Assembly: GCA_903930345.1 (NCBI GenBank) | Contig: CAIYYI010000256.1 | Location: forward strand, 1-41,925 | Origin: an uncultured Verrucomicrobiota bacterium | GTDB taxonomy: Bacteria; Verrucomicrobiota; Verrucomicrobiia; Limisphaerales; CAIYYI01 | Length of the DNA: 41,925 nt | Direction of reading: 5' to 3' | In this document: positions 35,748 through 41,925 of the stretch, one piece after another | How the letters are laid out: each line of letters begins with the position of its first letter | Position numbering within the stretch: the first letter of the stretch is position 1 | Made by a program: the position numbers and the translations under genes | The notes under the pieces: model-generated | What the model was told of the DNA's origin: nothing | Seen by the model: only the letters and a program-made list of their open reading frames with translations | Database searches by the model: none

Positions 35748-37739
35748 GTGGATCTGCCGTACAAAACTGTTAAAGACCCTGGCTCGACGCTTAACTTTGA
35801 ACGAATCAAAAATGCGGTAGACACCCTTGAGGCAGGTGGAGGCGGGGGTGGCGGCGCACCTTCAGGACCGGCAGGTGGCGATCTTAGCGGCACTTACCCA
35901 GACCCACAAATAGCTGCTGGAGCGATTGTCAATGCCGACGTAAACGGCTCAGCAGCGATTGCCTATGCCAAGCTCGCCCTGACGAATCAGATTCTAAACG
36001 GCGACATAAACGCAGCAGCAGCCATCGCGTACTCAAAGCTCAATCTGGCCGGGGCAGTTACAGACGCAGACCTGGCAGGCTCAATCGCGCAGTCAAAAAT
36101 TACGAACCTGGTTTCTGATCTTGCTCTCAAAGCTCCGCTTGCCTCTCCTACGCTTACTGGCACACCAGCAGCTCCTACAGCCGCGCCGGGCACAAACACG
36201 ACACAGCTTGCAACTACGGCCTTTGCCACGGCTGCAACCGCGCTCAAAGCTGACCTAGCCTCACCAGCACTAACTGGCGATCCAACCGCGCCAACTGCAA
36301 CCGCAGGTGACAATGACACGTCCATCGCTACGACTGCTTTTGTCACTGGAGCCAACGCTACTGCCTCAACTGCCGATCGCAACCGGGCCAATCACACTGG
36401 CACACAGCTCGCCTCTACAATCAGCGATTTCAACACAGCAGTTAGAACAAACCGACTTGATCAGATGGCAGCTCCGACCGCGAATGTTGCAATGGGAGCC
36501 AACAAGATCACCGGGCTAAACGCAGGCACGGCTTCTTCGGATGCCGCTACTAAGGGGCAGGTTGACGCTTGCCAGCCTCTTGATTCTGACCTTACGGCTA
36601 TTGCTGCCGTAGCCAGTCAGACCGCGTTTGGTCGCGGCCTGCTTGCTCTGGCAGACGCAGCCGCAGGTAGAATTGCTTTCGACGCGGTGTCAACGGCGGA
36701 TTTGACCACCGCTTCAACTGCAGACCGGGCCAGGGCGAATCACACCGGGACGCAGCTTGCCTCCACAATCAGCGACTTCAACACGGCAGTCAGGACGAAC
36801 CGGCTAGATCAAATGGCGACACCGACCGCAGCAGTCGCAATGGGAAGCCAAAAGATTACAAGCGTGGCAGACGGTACTTCAAGCAACGATGCCGTCAATG
36901 TCGCGCAACTTGACTTCGCAAAACAGGGTTTTAGTTTCAAGATTCCCTGCCAGTACATATCAAAGGTCACGGCCCTAAGTGGGTACACGCGTTCGGGCAA
37001 TGTTTTGACCAAAACAAGCAACGGCCCACTGGGAACTGATAACGCCACGAACCCGCTCAACACCGAGAGAGTTCTAGTGGTAAATGCGATCAGCGCGGTA
37101 GATGCTGGTATATACACGGTCACTCAGAGAGGCGACGCGTTCACTCCCTGGGTCATGACTAGAGCTCCCGATGCTTTGGACGGGAGCCTAGCTTCTGGCG
37201 CATACACAACCGTCCTCTACGCCACCGCGTCGTTTACGCCAGAGGATTACTACCTAGCTACTCCCGACCCTATTGTGGTTAACACAACCGCGCAGACTTG
37301 GACAAAGGTAACTGCGCCAGGGCAGCCCCGTTGCCGGGCAACTCGCACAGCGGCTCTAACAATAACTACTGCTACAGATACGCTTGTAACCCTGCCGACT
37401 GAAGACGTAGACACCGACGCCTTTCACGACATCACTACGACTACGAATACAAGCCGACTAACAATTCCTACCGGGATGAGCGGAACCTACATGGTGACGG
37501 GCAATGTCGTTTGGGCCCTTCCTGCCGCTGGAGTCCGCGTGTCACTTTTTCTCAAGAACGGCACGAGCACAGCAGAAGGATCTTCCATCGCAGGTGTAGC
37601 CGGTGTAGAAACACGGCAATCATTCTCGGAGATGATGCAGCTAGTGGCAACTGACTACATTGAGATTCGTGTGCGTCAGAGCAGCGGCGTGAACGTCAAC
37701 GTCAATCGAGCCAGTCTTCAGCTTGTAAAAATCGGATGA
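35748..37739 (+). CDS. Long tail fibre protein (663 aa, GTG start)
   Basis: A host-recognition fibre. Landmarks: a Gly-rich hinge (GGGGGGG near 33-40), GDLSGTYPDPQIAAGAIVNA, repeated SPTLTGTPAAPTAAPGTNT-type units ending LATTAFAT, then two copies of ANHTGTQLASTISDFNTAV with RTNRLDQM, and a C-terminal jelly-roll or C1q-like head (residues ~545-663: SRLTIPTGMSGTYMVTGNV ... NVNRASLQLVKIG). The pair of long direct repeats (about 36370-36500 and 36720-36850) could recombine and alter fibre length. The GTG directly follows the preceding stop. Confidence 0.85.
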   Translation: MDLPYKTVKDPGSTLNFERIKNAVDTLEAGGGGGGGAPSGPAGGDLSGTYPDPQIAAGAIVNADVNGSAAIAYAKLALTNQILNGDINAAAAIAYSKLNLAGAVTDADLAGSIAQSKITNLVSDLALKAPLASPTLTGTPAAPTAAPGTNTTQLATTAFATAATALKADLASPALTGDPTAPTATAGDNDTSIATTAFVTGANATASTADRNRANHTGTQLASTISDFNTAVRTNRLDQMAAPTANVAMGANKITGLNAGTASSDAATKGQVDACQPLDSDLTAIAAVASQTAFGRGLLALADAAAGRIAFDAVSTADLTTASTADRARANHTGTQLASTISDFNTAVRTNRLDQMATPTAAVAMGSQKITSVADGTSSNDAVNVAQLDFAKQGFSFKIPCQYISKVTALSGYTRSGNVLTKTSNGPLGTDNATNPLNTERVLVVNAISAVDAGIYTVTQRGDAFTPWVMTRAPDALDGSLASGAYTTVLYATASFTPEDYYLATPDPIVVNTTAQTWTKVTAPGQPRCRATRTAALTITTATDTLVTLPTEDVDTDAFHDITTTTNTSRLTIPTGMSGTYMVTGNVVWALPAAGVRVSLFLKNGTSTAEGSSIAGVAGVETRQSFSEMMQLVATDYIEIRVRQSSGVNVNVNRASLQLVKIG

Positions 37740-37797
37740 TCGCACACACAGGCCCGGGCCCAATAGTTTGCTTTTCTGATCAAGGCATGAAAGCCGG

Positions 37798-37803
37798 TAG
37801 AAT
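37798..37803 (+). promoter_or_regulatory. Leaderless -10 box (TAGAAT)
   Basis: Ends 7 bases before the ATG at 37811. Confidence 0.55.
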
Positions 37804-37810
37804 CTAAACT

Positions 37811-38689
37811 ATGGCTCTTGAACCCGTCAAGAATAAGCTCGGGCACGCGTTAGTCGGTCAAACGGTAAATGACGGTACCGCTGTACCTTCTGCCCCATCT
37901 GCCCCATCTGTGCCAACGATTACGCCACAGACAAACAATGGGCCGTATGGAGGGGCTACCGCTAGTACCCTCGCCGCCCCAAAAGGTAACAGCGGAGGAA
38001 TAGGCCCAACCCCCCAGGGAGCGCCCAAGCCGGGCGGCACAAGCACTACCGCTGGTAAGCCCCCAAGCAAGCCACCTACTGGGGCTATAACGAAACCACC
38101 AATCCCGGTCTACGACAACGAGTATTTTGCCAACGTTCAGGCAATCAGGCAGCAGTACCGGTCGGGCTTGATGGATCTAACCCTAGAAGGTGAAACGTCT
38201 AGGATCAATTTTGATCAAGAGAAACGACGCATAGACACGGATTTCAAGCAAAACCGGCGTAATACAGCCGAAGGATTGCTAGGCCGAGGTAGCGCGGTTT
38301 ACAGCGGCAGACACTTCAGGGACCAAACTGAAGCCTCAGCACGTAACGCAGCAAACGTGCAGCACCTAGATGACTCTTACACAGCTAACATTCAGGACCG
38401 TAGCAACCAGCTCACAAACTTGGCAGCACAGTTGGGCGAAGATGGAACTGCGATCAGCCAGGAACGGGCAGAAAACGCTTCACGCTACCAAGCTAACCTT
38501 CAGGCCAGCAATGAATCGGGCGAACCTGACTACAGCCTGAGTCCGGCACAGCGCGTCAACAATCTGAATAAACGAATCAAGGCTATGCGCACCAGAGCCG
38601 AAAAGATCAAAGACCCGAAAAAACGATCGGCATACCGCAAGAAAATCCAAAAAGTTCGCAAAGAACGCGATAGGGTAGGCAAGTTATGA
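37811..38689 (+). CDS. Internal virion or ejection protein, coiled coil (292 aa)
   Basis: Residues 1-95 are a Pro/Gly/Ser/Ala-rich disordered leader; residues ~100-235 form long helices (FANVQAIRQQYRSGLMDLTL ... RINFDQEKRRIDTDFKQN ... QLTNLAAQLGEDG); the tail is very basic (KRIKAMRTRAEKIKDPKKR). The design suits a protein packed with DNA and ejected into the cell. It overlaps the next gene by ATGA, and both precede a very long internal protein. Confidence 0.7.
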   Translation: MALEPVKNKLGHALVGQTVNDGTAVPSAPSAPSVPTITPQTNNGPYGGATASTLAAPKGNSGGIGPTPQGAPKPGGTSTTAGKPPSKPPTGAITKPPIPVYDNEYFANVQAIRQQYRSGLMDLTLEGETSRINFDQEKRRIDTDFKQNRRNTAEGLLGRGSAVYSGRHFRDQTEASARNAANVQHLDDSYTANIQDRSNQLTNLAAQLGEDGTAISQERAENASRYQANLQASNESGEPDYSLSPAQRVNNLNKRIKAMRTRAEKIKDPKKRSAYRKKIQKVRKERDRVGKL

Positions 38690-39780
38690 GCCGAGGTAAT
38701 GACAAGCTAAAAGGTACTATCTGGGACGTTGAAGCGCCCCTGACAGGCAAGGGCTTTAAGCGAGCCGTTGGAGCACTGACGAGGCTTGAGACAAATCCGC
38801 AGATCAACGCCTATCGCGGTGACCTGCGCGCGATTGCACTTCAGCGTCGTCGGGAACAGCAGGCCCTTGCTCGATTGAACGCGAACAACCAAAGGGCAAC
38901 GACTGCCAACTACGGTGCCCTGGACAAGTCGCTTGGCGACTATGAAAACCGTGTAGGTGAGCTTGGCCGCGAAGGGTACGCACGTTCTGGCGGGATTGCT
39001 ACTGAGGCTGCCCAACGGATGGGAGCGATCAACACAGACGCAGTAACGGCAGCACAGAACTCACAGCTGGCGGGTGGTCGTGGTGCCGGGATTGCTGACG
39101 CAGCAGCAATGAGAGAACAGCTTGCGAGTACTCAGGACCAGTCAGCGATGGCGCAGGCTATGGGTAGGTACTCAAGTGACATGGCAACCAGCATGGGCCA
39201 GTCAGCGTCCGACATGCGAGCAAACCAAGCGTCTGTCGGTGCCAACGCAAGGCAAGCGCTTACGAACGCGATTACTTCTCGGCGTATGGATTCTCGCAAC
39301 CAGTACAACGACGCGGAAATGCAAACCCGTAACGAGCTGAAAACAGCGCGAAGCCTCAAGGGAGCAACGCGAGTCAAGAACGCGCTTGCTTTGCGTGATG
39401 CTGAAAAGAAGGGGGCAAACGAACGGCTTGCCCTGCTGCTTGATGCTAAGGCTAACAACCAGGATTACAGGGCTGACTTGGCTGCCATTGCCCAGGATGA
39501 CAGAGAGTCAATCCGAGATGGTCGCGGTGATGATGGAGGCGGCGGTGGCGGTGGTGGTGGAGATGACGACACAACCCCGCGCCGTATGACTGGCGGTGAA
39601 TGGAACGAGTGGAGAGCCCTTATCAACCAGGAGCGCGACGGAGGCCCAATCGGCCCGGGCACCTGGAATGGTTTCTTGACCGACGCGGCAGAGGATCGAA
39701 ACATTGATTGGACCGGACGCGAACGTAACCAGTTCACCAGGCGCTACAAAAAATGGTACGAGAACAACACGAACTTCTAG
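38686..39780 (+). CDS. Internal virion or ejection protein, Ala-rich helical (364 aa)
   Basis: Mostly helical, Ala/Arg/Asn/Gln-rich (YRGDLRAIALQRRREQQALA ... GGIATEAAQRMGAINTDAV ... ATSMGQSASDMRANQASVG), with a (Gly)9-Asp3 run at about residues 284-295 linking to a C-terminal domain with GGEWNEWRALINQERDGG. The composition is that of a DNA-ejection protein. The glycine run is coded by GGCGGTGGC-type triplets and may vary in length between isolates. Confidence 0.7.
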   Translation: MSRGNDKLKGTIWDVEAPLTGKGFKRAVGALTRLETNPQINAYRGDLRAIALQRRREQQALARLNANNQRATTANYGALDKSLGDYENRVGELGREGYARSGGIATEAAQRMGAINTDAVTAAQNSQLAGGRGAGIADAAAMREQLASTQDQSAMAQAMGRYSSDMATSMGQSASDMRANQASVGANARQALTNAITSRRMDSRNQYNDAEMQTRNELKTARSLKGATRVKNALALRDAEKKGANERLALLLDAKANNQDYRADLAAIAQDDRESIRDGRGDDGGGGGGGGGDDDTTPRRMTGGEWNEWRALINQERDGGPIGPGTWNGFLTDAAEDRNIDWTGRERNQFTRRYKKWYENNTNF

Positions 39781-39813
39781 GGCTACTCACTTGAGTCTGC
39801 CGAGATAAACTAG

Positions 39814-41925
39814 ATGTTCGAACAAAGCCGCAAGCGTTGGCGCAACGAGGATGCTGACCTAGACCTTTTTTGGGAGCGTAGCCACGCTAAAAAGAAAAAG
39901 CCTTACCTTGGTCGCACCCCTTCTGAGCAAGCCGTTGCTATTAATCAGGCCGAGCAGGGTAACGCAGTATCTCCAACCAATCTGCCATCAGGTTATGTAG
40001 CACCCGACGGAACAGCGGGAACGGGTTCCGTAGCGCCATCTTCGCCTTTTTCTTCTTCGGGCAGCGGGTCTGTAGCGGGGCGCTATCGCACTCCTGCGCC
40101 TCCTAGCCCTACGGCAGTATCTGATGCGCTCAAGGCGCGCCGTTCGGCAAGGTACAACAATCCTTCGATCCCGGGCTCAGGGGATGTGTGGGATGTAAGT
40201 GCCCCTGAAGAAATAGCAAAAACCAACAAACAAAAAAAGCAAGCAGCTGTTGAAACAGAAAAAGACGAGTTCGTTTGGAATCTGTCTGGTGGCCGCTGGG
40301 ATGAGGGGGGCCTAGACACAGTCATCAAAAAGAACGTTGGGCCTGAAGGTAGTTATGAAGCCACTGGTCCAGGCGGCGACAACGCAGCAAGCCAGGTGTT
40401 AAGGCTTGCCGGACCTACGGGGCCAGTCAGCCCCGGGCAAAAACCTGTGCCTACAACGCCGCAGGCAAACGGGACTGAAGACATCTTAATCGGGAACTTC
40501 CGCAACCAAAGCGACAAACAGCAGCAGCTTTTTGGCGGCGGACCTGACATGAACGCGTACAAGCGTAACTTTAACCAAGCGCGAAAGCGCGCTAATAAAG
40601 CTGCTACTGATTACGTCAAGTACGTTGATCCGTCGACCCAGACGTTCCTACCTGGTGTCGATGTTGAAGAAGCTACAGACGCGATTCGAAAGTATGAGCA
40701 AGCAGTCAAGAAGTACGAAACGGCGGCTGCGGAAGGACAAGCGGCGGCGGCATTGCCGCAAGGAATGAACCAGCGGGACCGTGATCTTTTCTCTATCGGC
40801 GGTTCTATGCAGTCTTACAAAGACGCGCAAGAGGTAAAGCCGGGCCTTGAAAACCCTTGGGACAAAGTCAAGAACAAGCCCTTCAAGGCCAAGCGCCGCT
40901 TGCTAAACAAATTAGCAGCCAACAGTGCCTTGGGAGATCCGACTGAGCCTACCCCGGATCAAAGCGTTGGCGACTGGCTGAAGGAGATCCCGGGCAATCT
41001 AGCGGATAAGGTTGAAGAAGCAATCGTTACAGCGTCGCCTAGCCTGGATACCAAGGTGGTCCCTAAGCCGATCCGAGACGTTCTTCGCCCTGAGTGGGAA
41101 GAGGACAAGCCTCAGGTTCAGCCCCTAGATCCGATGGGTGATTTACAGGAATATCAAGCTAGCCTGAAAAAACTGGGCTATGACTTTGGAGCCCTAGACT
41201 CCGAATCTCCTTTGGATCAGGCGCTAACGCTAGCGGGGTTTGCTGGCGGGGCTACACTTGTAGCACGAAGCGGAGCAGCAGGTGCCCGGGCTGTCAAAGC
41301 AGGTAGGGGATCTTTTAAGCTTGGCAGGGATCTAGACAAGGGCAAACTTCGCAGCATTTTGGATGCCAGAGACGCCGTCGAAAAGGCCACAAAGACGGGC
41401 CGCTACATCCAAAAGCGAAGAGCCTGGTGGGACAAGCCCATACGACCGTCAGGCGCTGACAAGCCCCGGAACCTAAAGTGGAGCAGCTCAGACCCGCTGA
41501 ATCCCACGCGCCGGGATGTTAAGCGAGGCGTGATCGGGGCGGGAACCCTGGGCGCTCCAGTTGCCTATGAGCAGGTATCAGACAGCACTGCGCTGGAAGC
41601 AGCTGGTGCGTTCGTCAATGCCAACGTCGCGGATTCCGTAGGCACCACAGCTCGTGGTGTCATGAGCATGTTCGCTGTGCCGTTGACTGTCGGGCTTGCT
41701 GCGGGTGTGACTGGGCGCAACCTCGCTGGTGTTGAGCGGTTTGGCGGTGACGTTGGGTCATTCGGCGACGCAGTGTCACCGTTGTCTCAGTTAATTACCC
41801 AGTACGGCGAAGGGTTTAAAGACCAGTGGGACACATGGACCGGCGATGACCCCGAAGCGATGAGGGAGTCAGTTGAAAACGAGGTCGGTTACTTGCCGCT
41901 TATGGGTGCGGGTGCCGGTGTTGCG
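39814..41925 (+). CDS. Very large internal virion protein, cut by the window edge (>704 aa)
   Basis: The frame is open from ATG 39814 to the last base. The first ~270 residues are Pro/Ser/Gly-rich with RTPSEQAVAINQAEQGNAVS and a Trp-containing piece (KDEFVWNLSGGRWDEGGLD). Helices follow (EATDAIRKYEQAVKKYETAA). Two Ala/Gly-rich hydrophobic segments (about 472-495, ALTLAGFAGGATLVARSGAA, and 605-640, MSMFAVPLTVGLAAGVTG) suggest membrane insertion during DNA entry. It resembles the 716-residue protein at 23415 in style. If the window is a closed genome, the frame would end at TAA 13-15, 4 bases before the ATG at 20. Confidence 0.75.
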   Translation, partial: MFEQSRKRWRNEDADLDLFWERSHAKKKKPYLGRTPSEQAVAINQAEQGNAVSPTNLPSGYVAPDGTAGTGSVAPSSPFSSSGSGSVAGRYRTPAPPSPTAVSDALKARRSARYNNPSIPGSGDVWDVSAPEEIAKTNKQKKQAAVETEKDEFVWNLSGGRWDEGGLDTVIKKNVGPEGSYEATGPGGDNAASQVLRLAGPTGPVSPGQKPVPTTPQANGTEDILIGNFRNQSDKQQQLFGGGPDMNAYKRNFNQARKRANKAATDYVKYVDPSTQTFLPGVDVEEATDAIRKYEQAVKKYETAAAEGQAAAALPQGMNQRDRDLFSIGGSMQSYKDAQEVKPGLENPWDKVKNKPFKAKRRLLNKLAANSALGDPTEPTPDQSVGDWLKEIPGNLADKVEEAIVTASPSLDTKVVPKPIRDVLRPEWEEDKPQVQPLDPMGDLQEYQASLKKLGYDFGALDSESPLDQALTLAGFAGGATLVARSGAAGARAVKAGRGSFKLGRDLDKGKLRSILDARDAVEKATKTGRYIQKRRAWWDKPIRPSGADKPRNLKWSSSDPLNPTRRDVKRGVIGAGTLGAPVAYEQVSDSTALEAAGAFVNANVADSVGTTARGVMSMFAVPLTVGLAAGVTGRNLAGVERFGGDVGSFGDAVSPLSQLITQYGEGFKDQWDTWTGDDPEAMRESVENEVGYLPLMGAGAGVA

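Noticed and set aside
39806-39811. Leaderless -10 box (TAAACT) before the ATG at 39814
   Set aside because: Only 2 bases separate it from the start, unlike the 5-7 at the other genes.
1-41925. CRISPR arrays, insertion sequences, integrase genes, rRNA genes
   Set aside because: I looked for regularly spaced repeats, transposase and recombinase motifs and found none.

Overview
The window looks like most or all of the genome of a double-stranded DNA tailed phage. It has a DNA-packaging and virion block (terminase, portal, scaffold, HK97-fold-type capsid protein, head-tail adaptor, nozzle-like protein, fibres) with no recognisable tail tube or tape-measure gene, so a short-tailed (podovirus-like) virion is the best reading. 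Three things point to an actinobacterial host: many rightward genes have a TANNNT box 5-7 bases before the ATG and little or no Shine-Dalgarno sequence (leaderless transcripts), GTG and TTG starts are common, and intergenic hairpins mostly lack U-tracts. This is inference; no gene names the host. I see no integrase, DNA polymerase or tRNA gene.

Layout. 20-5134 (+): a very large virion-associated peptidoglycan hydrolase, then a lysis group (two tiny membrane proteins, an amidase endolysin, a holin-like protein). 5217-5720 (-): a lone helix-turn-helix gene, divergent from 5776-9748 (+), a tightly overlapping early group with small DNA-binding proteins, an OB-fold protein, a PD-(D/E)XK nuclease, an SSB-like protein, two HNH-type proteins and a RusA-type resolvase. 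9839-19722 (-): about 10 kb of leftward accessory genes. 19851-20618: a divergent control region full of inverted and direct repeats. 20619-41925 (+): a ribbon-helix-helix gene, terminase, portal, head, tail and internal virion genes, running off the right edge.

The leftward block is the exciting part. Genes from 14363 down to 11012 encode, in order, a ubiquitin-like beta-grasp protein, a protein ending in an E2-like domain with a HPHI...CL motif, a JAMM/MPN metalloprotease with every catalytic residue, and a ThiF/E1-like adenylyltransferase. That is a full set of parts for a ubiquitin-like protein conjugation and removal pathway inside a phage. The E1 gene is followed by a coiled-coil protein ending in Gly-Gly, a 56-residue protein, a zinc-ribbon protein and a 38-residue membrane protein, in near-continuous translational overlap. 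The order Ubl-E2-JAB-E1 recalls the PRTRC cassettes of integrative elements, but no ParB gene is seen.

The same block carries a second unusual layer: an asymmetric 12-base site, TTTGTCCANTCT on the + strand, always in one orientation, in gaps and (with one mismatch) inside genes across 9.77-20.45 kb; two 60-base elements exactly 300 bases apart that fold like the acceptor/T-arm half of a tRNA around that site; and a strong hairpin in most gaps. These genes start from a CAACGAAAGGA-type Shine-Dalgarno leader, unlike the leaderless rightward genes, which suggests a separately controlled or separately acquired module.
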